A DNA stretch of 51,560 bases from Paulinella micropora (Eukaryota > Cercozoa > Imbricatea > Euglyphida): NCBI GenBank assembly GCA_009731375.1, contig BJOX01000251.1, positions 635,503 to 687,062 on the forward strand, read 5' to 3'. This document shows positions 9,944-24,689 of this stretch, in pieces. Each line of letters begins with the position of its first letter. Position 1 is the first letter of the stretch. The notes under the pieces were generated by a model. The model saw nothing but the letters and a program-made list of their open reading frames with translations. It was not told the DNA's origin and searched no databases. Both the position numbers and the translations under genes were made by a program.

Positions 9944-11140
9944 CTGGAGGGGGAAGAAGAGAGGAAGGAGAAGACTGTGAAGTTTAACCCTAAAGTCACA
10001 GTGCTTTCTAATGCTGTTGTGCAGACTGGGCCAACGCTTCCTCTATGTGAAAACAAAGATGTGGGTACACAGAGACTGCAGCCCCAAGGTAGTCTCATAC
10101 CCGTTCATACAGCACGGTTACCAATGATAACTGATGCAAATAGGAAGGCGAGACTTGCGATGGAGGCGAGGAGGCCAATGGCAGACGTATCGCCTCGGCC
10201 AAGCAAACAACCACGAACAGACTCAATGTCTACGGTCGCGGCGGGTGGCGAGCAAAAAGACAATGTGTGTACTCAAGTACCACAAGACAATGTCGCTCAA
10301 ATAGTAAACGCACCAGTACCGCAGAATAATAAAAATGTTAATGAGGTGAAGCAGGAGGAGAAGAAGGAGGAGTTGAAAAACTTAGAGACAAGACTCCAAA
10401 ATTTGGAACGAAAAGTTCTTGTTCTCGCAGTCAATATACACAGGTCCGATGCTCTGTGTTATTCGGAACTTTATTGTGAAACATTGAAGACAATATTAAA
10501 AGTTGGTAATGATACGATGGCGAATATTAATATTGTCGGCCGGAAGTTTTTTAATCGATACCGGGACTGGGTGGACGGAAATATGAAAAATTCGACTGGC
10601 ACTCTGAAGGGAGTGGGTAGCCGGACGGTCATCACGGGAATCATCACACTGACCTTTAAATTAAAATCCGCACGAGTATACCGCATGGACCTTTATGTCG
10701 TCCCCGGTTACCACGGGTCAATATTACTATCGTATGACCAATTGGCTACGATGGGGGCTGTGATTGATTGCGCCGCACGGCGAGTGATATATGGAGTAAA
10801 AAGAGGAGAAAAGAACGATATTGATCCCTTCAACGCTACTGACTCTTATGAGGCTTATGAGCTGAGTCTAGCGACGGATCACAAAAAGATGGCCATCGCA
10901 CATGAGGCACTTGAGGTGTACGTTCACCCCCATGTCGTAAGACCGGATGAACTATCCTGGACCGACAATTGGGAATCCCAAGTGAGCACTGTCACAGTTC
11001 CGACATGCCATTGGGACAAAAAGTCTATTGATGACTTAATCGAGAAGCGAAAGGAGGAGATTGTATGTGTCGCACAAAGAAGCCCGTCGTTGGCGAGATT
11101 CGCGGAAGGAGTAGGAACAGATGTCCATATTACTAACTGA
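9944..11140 (+). CDS. Gypsy element 1 retropepsin-like (degenerate) ORF
   Basis: This ORF is in the same frame as the preceding Gag ORF and separated from it by one TGA. The first start-like codon is GTG at 9977, so stop-codon readthrough may be used. The first half is low-complexity linker. From about 10440 the fold of a retroviral-type aspartic protease is recognisable from ...LYVVPGYHGSILLSYDQL and GAVIDCAARRVIYG, which match the flap-to-C-terminal part of gypsy proteases. The catalytic DTG(A/S) position reads NDTMAN, so Gly is missing. Element 2 has HTMAS there. It ends at TGA 11138-11140, again with the same frame open into pol. Confidence 0.6.
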   Translation: MEGEEERKEKTVKFNPKVTVLSNAVVQTGPTLPLCENKDVGTQRLQPQGSLIPVHTARLPMITDANRKARLAMEARRPMADVSPRPSKQPRTDSMSTVAAGGEQKDNVCTQVPQDNVAQIVNAPVPQNNKNVNEVKQEEKKEELKNLETRLQNLERKVLVLAVNIHRSDALCYSELYCETLKTILKVGNDTMANINIVGRKFFNRYRDWVDGNMKNSTGTLKGVGSRTVITGIITLTFKLKSARVYRMDLYVVPGYHGSILLSYDQLATMGAVIDCAARRVIYGVKRGEKNDIDPFNATDSYEAYELSLATDHKKMAIAHEALEVYVHPHVVRPDELSWTDNWESQVSTVTVPTCHWDKKSIDDLIEKRKEEIVCVAQRSPSLARFAEGVGTDVHITN

Positions 11141-14100
11141 TACTGTTTCCATGCGAAAGTAGGAGAAGAAAAAAGGGAGGCGTTTGCACCAAGGAGAACG
11201 GGGCGAATCCCGGATACCCCACCAGAAACTATTAAAAGTTTTATTACTGATTTCTGGGGTGACGAGCCGACGTGGCCGCGTTCACTAACTAAAGTGAAGA
11301 AATGCTTACGGACTTTATTCGAAAATAATAAGCCGTATACTATTATCCTGCCATATAATGAGAAGGCGATATGGGCGCAGGAAATAAGGGACCGGTTTAT
11401 TGATCATCCTATACCGGTACCCTCTCGCAAGCAACAGCTAGTGGTGGCTTGTCGTATGGGAACTCGTGAGCAGAGCAGTGCATACAAGCGGAAGCTCAGA
11501 GACCTCGACAAGTTGAAATTGATACCGCAAGCATTCACATGCTTTGATGGTTTTTACACCCGTAAAGCTCCTTTGCAATACGCGAGACTCATTGACATGC
11601 TGGTGGAGCTCGGTAAAGATGATGAGCCGGACACGGTCACGTATGAAAAGACGGGCCTAGATGATGTCTCGGAAGAGGGCTTAGGCTTGGAGGAGGACAG
11701 AGAACCACTCAAGCAACATAAGCAGATGTCTGATGAAGATTTTCAAGAGGCGGCGCGGAAAACATTGGAAGAAGGAGGAGGCACGGAGAAGGAGAAGAAG
11801 CTTTTAAAAGCCAAATTAGAGGCGAACAAGGAAATTTTTGACCCTCCACATGCAGGTGGTGTCAAGCCTGAAGATTTCACTGCGGTTATTTACAAAATAC
11901 CGGGTGCGGAGCCGTCACCGGCACCACGAAGGGCGAATTTGAGTATACATGAGGCGAAGATAGCGGAGGAGCTAGCAAGACAGCTGCTCAATGAGGACTT
12001 TATTGAGAGATCAACATCTTCAATAGTCTCACAACCGAGAATAGTGCCGAAGCCAGGAGGAGAATGGCGCCTGACAGTTAACTATGCTCGTGTTAACAAG
12101 GTGCTGGAGGAAGAGAGAAATCCTCTCCCGACATTAGAAGAAGGAAGGAGAGTACTGCGGAATGCAAAATTCTATTCGGTCATTGACCTTAAGAATGGCT
12201 TCTGGCAGATACCACTGGAGGAAAAGTCCAGATGGCTGACGGCGTTTGTGGTGGGTATGGAAATATACCAATGGAAAGTGCTTCCGATGGGCCTCAAGCA
12301 AGCCCCAGGACTTTTCCAGAAGGCGATGCAGAAGATGTTGAGCAGTCAGTACGATGATTTGTCTGACGGTGGCTTTATGAGAAGGCGGGGACAGAAGGCG
12401 GGAGAATATGCATTTTGCTATATCGATGACATTATCGTATACTCTAACACAATGGAGGAGCATATCGATCATTTGTCCGATATATTCAGGCGCATCGGAG
12501 CTTTTGGCCTGAAGTGCAATCTAAAGAAGTGTCAACTTGCCAAGACGAGTGTGACATACTTAGGGTACGAGATCTCCCATAATCGAGTCTCGATATCCAA
12601 AGAGAAGAGGGAGGAGATTATGAATCGACCGATACCGAAGAACCGCACTGAATTGCACTCATTCCTTGCGATGGCGCAATACTATAGCCAGTTTATACCC
12701 GATTGGGGTGCAACACGGGCTAAAGTGGAGAAAATGATAGATTTTGGAGACTTTGAGAAGTGGGACGAAGAGGCTTTGCAAGCGTTTCATGCGCTCAAAG
12801 ATCTCATTTACAAAGACCCGAAAGACGGAGGACTGGTGTTAACGATGCCCGACTTTACGAAACAATTCGTAGTCGATACAGACGCATCTAAGTTTGCGAT
12901 TGGGGCTGTATTACAACAAGAGGATGAGGAGAAGAAATTACGCCCAATCATGTTTATTAGTAGGAAGTTGTGTGCGGCGGAGAGAAACTATTGCACAAGG
13001 CAAAGAGAGGCGTTGGCGGTAGTATGGGCCCTCAAGAGGCTCAGAGAGTATTTGTGGGGAGGACCTCAATTTACTGTCAGAACTGATCATCATAACCTGT
13101 TATGGTTGATGAATCATGAACAGACGGGACGGCTGGCGCGGTGGCAAGCGTTCTTGTCTTGTTTCGATTTTACAATGGTCCATCTACCGGGAAAGCGAAA
13201 TGTGGTCGCTGATAGCCTCTCTAGGCTAGAGTTTAACTCAGAAGTATCGGCGTTGGTGTCCACGGTGGAGATGGAAGACTTGTCCACTGACAAGGTGTAT
13301 GAGGTCAGCCACATTGAGGCGATGGAGATGGCGAGTGGAGTCCGATATGACCGCACAGGTCTACGGTACAGTCCACAAGGCCCGGATCACGGGATATGTT
13401 GTGAGCTACATACCCAGGAGGACGCTGAGTGGTCCTATGAGGTATATGAGAATGCGAAGGCGAACATAAGAGAGGAAGAGGAGACGCAGGAAGTTTATGC
13501 GGAGCCTCCTCAAGAGCGGAGAAGTGACCTAGACGATGACCCGGAAAGGATCGGGGTACGGCTAGAAGATGGTACTATCCATATAGCCTCGCCTACCGCA
13601 TGGAGGCAACAACAGGCTCAAGATCCGGAGTTTAAGGAACTCATAGTAATACAGTTATATCAGAACCCGGATGAGCTGAAGATGACGAAAGCGATCAAAG
13701 ATCAGATCAAGGCGATGGGATGGAGAGATGGTCTACTGTGGTACAAGGGCCTTCACGGTCGCTATGCGTCACAGCCGGACAAATGGACCCTTTGGGTGCC
13801 GGAGAGTCTGAGACGATTTATATTTGTCGCAGCCCACAATTGCCCACTTTTGGCGCATCCGGGTCGACAACGAACTCACATGTTCGTAGCGAGGCGATTC
13901 TGGTGGAAGAAGATGAAGGAGGAGATAGATCAGGCGGTGGATGCATGCATCCCGTGCAAGATAAACAAAACACCACTGAAGGCAAATTTCGGCCTGATTG
14001 GCGAATTTCCTCTTCATGCGGGGATGTTTGAGTTTATACACATTGATCATGTGGGACCTTTCCCAGAATCGAAGGATGGTTACAAATACCTCCTTACGGC

Positions 14101-15007
14101 TATTGACAGAGCCACCAACTATGTGTGGATCATCCCTGTCAAAGACGTTACCGGCAAGACGACGGCCGAGGCGCTGATCGATAGGATCATCTCACAGATC
14201 GGAGTACCAAGAAAGATATGTTCTGATCGAGGCTCGGACTTTAATAACGAGGTCATCGACAAACTATCTAAGTATTACGGGATGAAATGGCAATATGTTA
14301 CTGCCTATAACCCGCGAGCAAATGGGAAAATCGAGCGGGTACACAGACCCCTCAAAGCCTCGCTAAAGATGTATTGCACGAAGAAGGAGAATCAAAGAGC
14401 ATGGGTCGAGGCAGCACCATCATTTGCGTTTGCAATGAACTGTCTACCCTCTACGGCGTTAGGAGGCTCGAAGAGCTCAATCTCGCCATATCAGTTAGTA
14501 TATGGGCGTGAGCCTGATATCCCGACTTCGCTCCTTCACCCAAAAGACACTTGGGCGGATGCGGATGAGTTGTTTGGGATGAGACTTAGAGTGAAGATGG
14601 AGGCGGAACAAATAGTCAGGGCGCATAGAGAGGCGGAGCGCCGAAAGACTGATGCTGAAGGGGTGCGACAAGCGCACTTGGATCAGATCAAGTTCCAGGT
14701 CGGGGATATTGTACTATTGTACCATCCTCAAGTCCCGAAGGGAGTCAGCTCTAAGCTGTTCACTCACTGGAAAGGACCTTATCAGATTATGGAACAGACG
14801 GGACCTCTGAATTACAAGATCAGGGGTAGAGGGAAGGTGCAAATTGTGAATGTAAGAAGGCTGATTAAGTATGATCCCTTCTTACTGGAAGATGAATCCG
14901 TTGAGGAGGCGTTAAAACGGATGAAGGATGATTTCAAAGAGGTGCCGCCCATCCACAAGGAGGCTGGCATAGACCAAGACGATGCTTATCGGGCACCGAT
15001 AGCTTAG
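11141..15007 (+). CDS. pol: Gypsy element 1 Pol: reverse transcriptase, RNase H, integrase
   Basis: The frame is open from the stop at 11138 to TAG at 15005-15007, with the first start-like codon (GTG) at 11294. Numbering from 11294, residues 1-130 form an N-terminal domain also found in element 2. The reverse transcriptase carries its YIDD catalytic motif at residues 376-379 (12419-12430). RNase H follows, with VVDTDASKFAIGAVLQQ and TRQREALAVVWAL. Integrase has its HHCC zinc-binding region (AHNC...HPGRQRTH...CIPCK, about 845-895) and the acidic triad in HIDHVGPF, SDRGSDF and NGKIERVH (about 917, 978, 1013). A GPY/F-type module follows (HWKGPYQIM). The order RT-RH-IN is diagnostic of Ty3/gypsy. 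All motifs look intact, so this copy may be recent. Confidence 0.95.
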   Translation, partial: YCFHAKVGEEKREAFAPRRTGRIPDTPPETIKSFITDFWGDEPTWPRSLTKVKKCLRTLFENNKPYTIILPYNEKAIWAQEIRDRFIDHPIPVPSRKQQLVVACRMGTREQSSAYKRKLRDLDKLKLIPQAFTCFDGFYTRKAPLQYARLIDMLVELGKDDEPDTVTYEKTGLDDVSEEGLGLEEDREPLKQHKQMSDEDFQEAARKTLEEGGGTEKEKKLLKAKLEANKEIFDPPHAGGVKPEDFTAVIYKIPGAEPSPAPRRANLSIHEAKIAEELARQLLNEDFIERSTSSIVSQPRIVPKPGGEWRLTVNYARVNKVLEEERNPLPTLEEGRRVLRNAKFYSVIDLKNGFWQIPLEEKSRWLTAFVVGMEIYQWKVLPMGLKQAPGLFQKAMQKMLSSQYDDLSDGGFMRRRGQKAGEYAFCYIDDIIVYSNTMEEHIDHLSDIFRRIGAFGLKCNLKKCQLAKTSVTYLGYEISHNRVSISKEKREEIMNRPIPKNRTELHSFLAMAQYYSQFIPDWGATRAKVEKMIDFGDFEKWDEEALQAFHALKDLIYKDPKDGGLVLTMPDFTKQFVVDTDASKFAIGAVLQQEDEEKKLRPIMFISRKLCAAERNYCTRQREALAVVWALKRLREYLWGGPQFTVRTDHHNLLWLMNHEQTGRLARWQAFLSCFDFTMVHLPGKRNVVADSLSRLEFNSEVSALVSTVEMEDLSTDKVYEVSHIEAMEMASGVRYDRTGLRYSPQGPDHGICCELHTQEDAEWSYEVYENAKANIREEEETQEVYAEPPQERRSDLDDDPERIGVRLEDGTIHIASPTAWRQQQAQDPEFKELIVIQLYQNPDELKMTKAIKDQIKAMGWRDGLLWYKGLHGRYASQPDKWTLWVPESLRRFIFVAAHNCPLLAHPGRQRTHMFVARRFWWKKMKEEIDQAVDACIPCKINKTPLKANFGLIGEFPLHAGMFEFIHIDHVGPFPESKDGYKYLLTAIDRATNYVWIIPVKDVTGKTTAEALIDRIISQIGVPRKICSDRGSDFNNEVIDKLSKYYGMKWQYVTAYNPRANGKIERVHRPLKASLKMYCTKKENQRAWVEAAPSFAFAMNCLPSTALGGSKSSISPYQLVYGREPDIPTSLLHPKDTWADADELFGMRLRVKMEAEQIVRAHREAERRKTDAEGVRQAHLDQIKFQVGDIVLLYHPQVPKGVSSKLFTHWKGPYQIMEQTGPLNYKIRGRGKVQIVNVRRLIKYDPFLLEDESVEEALKRMKDDFKEVPPIHKEAGIDQDDAYRAPIA

Positions 15008-15763
15008 AAGGAGGAGAGTGAGGTGGACAGTAAGGAGAAGACTGACCGCATAAGCGCGGTGGGGACTCAGTCTAAGTCTCCGCGAGAGCATAGCGGAAAG
15101 AAGGAGAAGATGACAGAGGCGCAGCTAAGGAGAGCGCGGAATGATCTTATCAACGACCAACCGAGGAAGGCGATGAGGTCGATGGGATCAAAGGACGTCC
15201 ACCAGGAGGAGGAGGGGACGGACACTGACCCAAACGCGGGCAACGTTGAGATTGTCCATGAGCGATGGAAGGAAGGCGATGCGATAGCAACCATCGCATG
15301 GGTGAAAGATGCTTTCTATCTGATGAGACCAGCGGAACAACATGTCGCTGATGACACTCTCTCAGACTTATACTTGATGCGGGTCGTGGCGGTCCCACGA
15401 CAGATGCGTGTCACACGGACACTCAAAATATCATCAGCCGCAAAGATAGTACAACCGATACTCCAGTTCTGGAGAAGTATGGACCCGGTTGAGGATCCAA
15501 AGGCAAGACATTATCTGCCAGTATATAAAGACGCAAAAAGTCTCGAGACATGGGATGATACAATTACTCCCAGAGACAAGGATTACACTGCGTGGACCAT
15601 TCAGACACTGCCAAGAGGAGTGCTTGATGTCCCTTTTGAATTATCGTTGGGCGGAATCCCTAATAAGATCTGGGACATTCTCGAACAGTCAAAGTTCGAT
15701 CTGACTTTTGTTGGTGGTCCTCCACCAGGCAAAGAAATCCGCGCCAGACGACGAAGGCAGTGA
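15008..15763 (+). CDS. Gypsy element 1 conserved 3' ORF of unknown function
   Basis: The ORF directly continues the pol frame after a single TAG; the first start-like codon is at 15023, giving 246 residues. The N-terminus is charged and probably disordered. From about residue 80 there is a conserved region with TIAWVKDAFYLMRP, then LQFWRSMDP, LETWDD, and the segment TAWTIQTLPRGVLDVPFELS, ending in an Arg-rich tail. Element 2 carries the same motifs in the same order (IEWQVDKFYLCRP, TQFWRS, MEQWDAS, FTWTVQLMPRVVLDMPFDL). Conservation between diverged elements implies function. I do not recognise the family; a chromatin-targeting or envelope-like role would be guesswork. Confidence 0.7.
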   Translation, partial: KEESEVDSKEKTDRISAVGTQSKSPREHSGKKEKMTEAQLRRARNDLINDQPRKAMRSMGSKDVHQEEEGTDTDPNAGNVEIVHERWKEGDAIATIAWVKDAFYLMRPAEQHVADDTLSDLYLMRVVAVPRQMRVTRTLKISSAAKIVQPILQFWRSMDPVEDPKARHYLPVYKDAKSLETWDDTITPRDKDYTAWTIQTLPRGVLDVPFELSLGGIPNKIWDILEQSKFDLTFVGGPPPGKEIRARRRRQ

Positions 15764-16322
15764 CAAAGAAACTATTTTTCTTTATGCGTCTCAAATAAAC
15801 TGATTGATTGCCCACGGCGTATCATGATTTGATCATGCATCATCAGTTATCAATATGAATATTAAAAAGATCTATCGTAAAAAATAATTTAATGTAAGTT
15901 TCAGAGAACATTTCATTTTCGAGAACATCATCCCAAGACTTGGAAAGGGTCATACCCGGGAACACCATCGCTCAATACACTAGCGATCCCCGTATACGGT
16001 GTAGTATCATCGTCGATCGACCTTTCGCACTCGTATGTTGCGATCGAATGCCAAGTTATATCACTGAGTGGTTTGAAGTCAGTTTTTACTATTTCAAGTT
16101 TCAATGATTCTTTCATTAAATTCAGAAATGTTTTTACTTATACGGTTTTGAAATGTACAATTTTCATATGATAAAGTTTAACTGATCTATGTTTATTATG
16201 CTAACGACCACTCGCACATAGGAGAACTTACATATGTATAAGATGAATTCTTATTACTGCGGTTTCCGGTTTTGAAGAATACTTCCTGTTTTAATGTTAT
16301 ACTATGTGATTAGGATACAACT
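15764..16322. other. 3' region of element 1 grading into repeat R
   Basis: No gene. From about 16185 the sequence resembles repeat R (ATAAGATGAATTCTTATTAC, ATACTTCCTGTTTTAATGTT), which continues into the right inverted-repeat arm. No polypurine tract or LTR of element 1 is evident. Confidence 0.5.
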
Positions 16323-17385
16323 TCCTGGTATGGGGGGAGCTTGGAAGCTTGGACCCCGTAGGGCCTATAAATCCTATATATTTTACACTTAACCGTTTAC
16401 CAGAGTGGTGAAGGTTAGGATTTATTAAAAACCCAACAGCAGGTTGAAAACGCGGTAACAACTACAAGTAGTACTACAGGTGATAAATAAACGGAAAAAT
16501 GAAGTAACGGAACTAAAACTTATGATAGAAGTATAAACTTGAAGTATTAATATAAACTTGAAGAAAGTTTAATACAATATTAATAATTCGGTCCGGTACG
16601 GTATTCATTCCGATAGACCTTGCCGCCAGGGGCCCTGGGCCTGACTCGGGCAGACTGCAACCCCAACTTGCCTGGCGCCGGTGACCCGGAATGACCGGAG
16701 CCGCTGGCCATTATTAATTCTCAAGTTTGGCAAGGTTCGATTCAACATTAGTATATACCATAAATGATTACAATACAATTCGAGCTTTCCACTTAACGAC
16801 TTTGAAGTTAATCATGAAGAACGCGGAAGTTGCAGCTACATGCGCGTAGGTAGGCGAACCTTATCATAAAATTGCGGTAAGCAATCATACTTCAATCACA
16901 GCAACACGTCAGTTGAAGTTTAGAGGGTTTCGAAAATACATTCTTTATGCACTTTTGACCCGAAGTCCGGGGAGCCCTTCATTGATGCACTGACTCACTT
17001 CAATTGACGGCGGCCGTGTACGTATGTGTGCATGCTTGCATGCATGCATGCATGTATGCAAGCATGCCTGCATGAATGCATGTATGTATGTATGTATGTA
17101 TGCATGTATGTATGTATGTATGTATTCATGCATGTATGCATGTATGTATGTATGTATATATGCCAAATCTTACAAACCGTTTTTGAAGACTTGAACCGCA
17201 CACCTGAAGAAGTGGGTTCAGTGGAAATGTACAATCGGGGGTTCCTCCCCCCGGGAACCCAGCCCGGCCATTGTACATCCTCACCGAAGCCCTAGTCACC
17301 GAAACCATGGCCGTTACCTCCTGCAAGTGAACGCACCCTGTCGAAGGGGAAAGGGGAAAGGGGGGGGGGGTCTCTGTCTCTTTAC

Positions 17386-17430
<45 letters not shown>

Positions 17431-17431
17431 C

Positions 17432-17485
<54 letters not shown>

Positions 17486-17613
17486 CTCGCTCGCTCTCGC
17501 TCGCTTCGTTCTCGCTCTCGCTGTCGCTCTCGCTCTCGCTCTCTCTCGATGTCGCTCTCGCTCTCGCTCTCTCTTTCTCTCTCGCTCTCTCTCTCTCTCT
17601 CTCAGTTTCTCTT

Positions 17614-17676
<63 letters not shown>
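16323..17676 (-). repeat. Right arm of long inverted repeat
   Basis: Reverse complement of the left arm, from TCCTGGTA at 16323 to the CT tract that ends at the gap at 17677. It is interrupted by a roughly 146-nt ATGC/ATGT microsatellite (about 17016-17161) absent from the left arm. Without that insert the arm is about 1.2 kb, like the left arm measured from its gap. The irregular CT/CG pattern of 17460-17640 mirrors that of 4670-4830. Confidence 0.9.
17016..17161. repeat. ATGC/ATGT microsatellite inserted in right arm
   Basis: It interrupts the arm between GACGGCGGCC and GCCAAATCTTAC, which are adjacent in the left arm. No target duplication is evident. It is the same kind of tetranucleotide sequence as the large tracts at 19-23 kb. 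Confidence 0.85.
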
Positions 17677-17854
17677 NNNNNNNNNNNNNNNNNNNNNNNN
17701 NNNNNNNNNNNNNNNNNNNNNNNNNNNNNNNNNNNNNNNNNNNNNNNNNNNNNNNNNNNNNNNNNNNNNNNNNNNNNNNNNNNNNNNNNNNNNNNNNNNN
17801 NNNNNNNNNNNNNNNNNNNNNNNNNNNNNNNNNNNNNNNNNNNNNNNNNNNNNN
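17677..17854. other. Assembly gap (178 N)
   Basis: The gap separates the CT tract of the right arm from a poly-A run. The flanks differ, so the junction is not established by sequence. Confidence 0.95.

Positions 17855-17944
<90 letters not shown>
17855..17944. repeat. Poly-A followed by poly-T run
   Basis: About 59 A run directly into about 31 T, making an A/T palindrome next to an assembly gap. It could be two opposed retroposon tails or an assembly product. Confidence 0.8.
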
Positions 17945-17947
<3 letters not shown>

Positions 17948-18072
17948 CAACAACAAACATATGTTTGAGTCAGCAACAGTAAGAATATAAAAGTGCCCTT
18001 AGTTTTCATCCCGGCTGCTTGCAAGCTTGCATTCAATTGAAACGAGCGCAGCCACCACCGACACAGTTGGCA

Positions 18073-23457
<5,385 letters not shown>

Positions 23458-23980
23458 AGCTGTACAGTCTGTGCACAAAGACAGACAGACAGAAGATCTG
23501 ACAGACAAACTGACAGACAGACTGACAGACAGACAGAGTGATCTATCCACCCTTGTCGACAGCTGAGCAAAATTTCAATTCCATGAATCCTGTAACAGTC
23601 TCCGAACTAGTCTAAAGAGGAAATTAAATGAAGGGGACAGAGGACATCAAAGAAAGGAGAAGCCTGAAGCCAAAAAAGTAAGCAAGCACGGTAGGCAAAA
23701 AAAAAACAATGCCTAGGTCAGAATAAGAGGCCACTGGTGCCACTAGTAATTTAGTCCTGAAGTCAAGTGATTGGCAATGTATTGAGCCGGTGTAAAAACC
23801 AAGAAAATCTTGGTCTCTCTTGATCGTTTCAGTTTTTCGTCGTCCACAACGCCTCGGTGAAACTCATTTCTATGCCTCTCGACATCGCCACTCACGCTTC
23901 TTTCATGGACTCAATACTTAGCTGAAGAATCCATTTCTTTACGTGCTCGTCATTTTGGCTGTCCCTTTTTGCAGAACATA
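23458..23980. promoter_or_regulatory. Divergent intergenic region between SnoaL-like gene and calmodulin
   Basis: About 520 nt separate the two start codons and must carry both promoters and 5' UTRs. It contains a GACA tract (about 23480-23542). A TTTTTTGCAG just before the calmodulin ATG could be an acceptor of a 5' UTR intron. No TATA box is placed with confidence. Confidence 0.5.
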
Positions 23981-24564
23981 ATGTCCGACAAACCTGCTGG
24001 TAATCCGGGGCCCGCGGGCAAGCTATCCGAAGAGCAGATCGCTGAGTTCAAGGAGGCGTTCTCTCTTTTCGACAAGGTATGACGGAAGAAATTTCTGCAG
24101 CATAAGTCATCGTTTGCTGTGCAGGACGGTGATGGAGCCATCACAACAAAGGAATTAGGAACTGTTATGAGGTCGCTCGGTCAGAATCCCACAGAAGCAG
24201 AGCTCCAGGATATGATTAATGAAGTGGACGCGGATGGGAACGGCACCATTGACTTTCCTGAATTTCTCACCATGATGGCGAGGAAAATGAAGGACACTGA
24301 CTCAGAGGAGGAGATTAAGGAGGCCTTTAAAGTGTTTGATAAGGATGGGAACGGTTTCATTTCCGCACAGGAGCTCAGGCACGTCATGACGAATCTGGGA
24401 GAGAAGTTGACGGACGACGAAGTTGAAGAAATGATTCGTGAGGCAGATATTGATGGTAAACTGATGCTCCGTCGCTTTTCGAAACAAAAACTTACGCCTT
24501 GCGTTGTGTAGGTGATGGCCAGATCAACTATCAAGAGTTCGTCAAGATGATGATGTCCAACTAA
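23981..24564 (+). CDS. CaM: Calmodulin, three exons
   Basis: Exons 23981-24076, 24125-24455 and 24512-24564 join to 480 nt, 159 residues plus TAA. Introns are 48 nt (24077-24124) and 56 nt (24456-24511), GT-AG, phases 0 and 1. All four EF-hand loops are present: [36 protein letters not shown] and [12 protein letters not shown], with the central linker [14 protein letters not shown]. The C-terminus EFVKMMMSN resembles SAR-clade calmodulins. The N-terminus carries about ten extra Pro/Gly-rich residues ([13 protein letters not shown]) before [13 protein letters not shown], compared with the usual short start. Calmodulin is the cytosolic Ca2+ sensor that binds and regulates kinases, phosphatases and channels. 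No frame damage is seen. Confidence 0.97.
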
Positions 24565-24680
24565 AAGATTCCTAGCCTTCTCCTTCCCCACTGATTGCGA
24601 AACCTAGCAGTAGAAAGTTGTATTGTAATATGGGATCCGTGATTAATGTCATGCGATCTAATTAAAAAAATTGTATATAT

Positions 24681-24686
24681 AATAAA
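24681..24686 (+). terminator. Possible polyadenylation signal of calmodulin
   Basis: AATAAA lies about 117 nt after the stop codon in an AT-rich stretch. The signal is assumed by analogy with other eukaryotes; its use in this organism is unknown. Confidence 0.35.
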
Positions 24687-24689
24687 TTT

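Larger units (their letters stand above)
6471..15763 (+). mobile_element. Ty3/gypsy-type retrotransposon, element 1 (internal region)
   Basis: Primer site, leader, two overlapping Gag ORFs, a protease-like ORF, Pol (RT-RNase H-integrase) and an extra 3' ORF follow in order. The coding part is uninterrupted apart from the boundary stops. The element is enclosed by the long inverted repeats (4412-5838 and 16323-17676), not by recognisable direct LTRs; the 3' LTR is missing or too diverged for me to see. Confidence 0.85.

Noticed and set aside
23945-23965. Relic of a dinoflagellate spliced leader before calmodulin (CATTTTGGCT)
   Set aside because: Only ten bases match, and all introns here are GT-AG with normal gene layout; coincidence is more likely.
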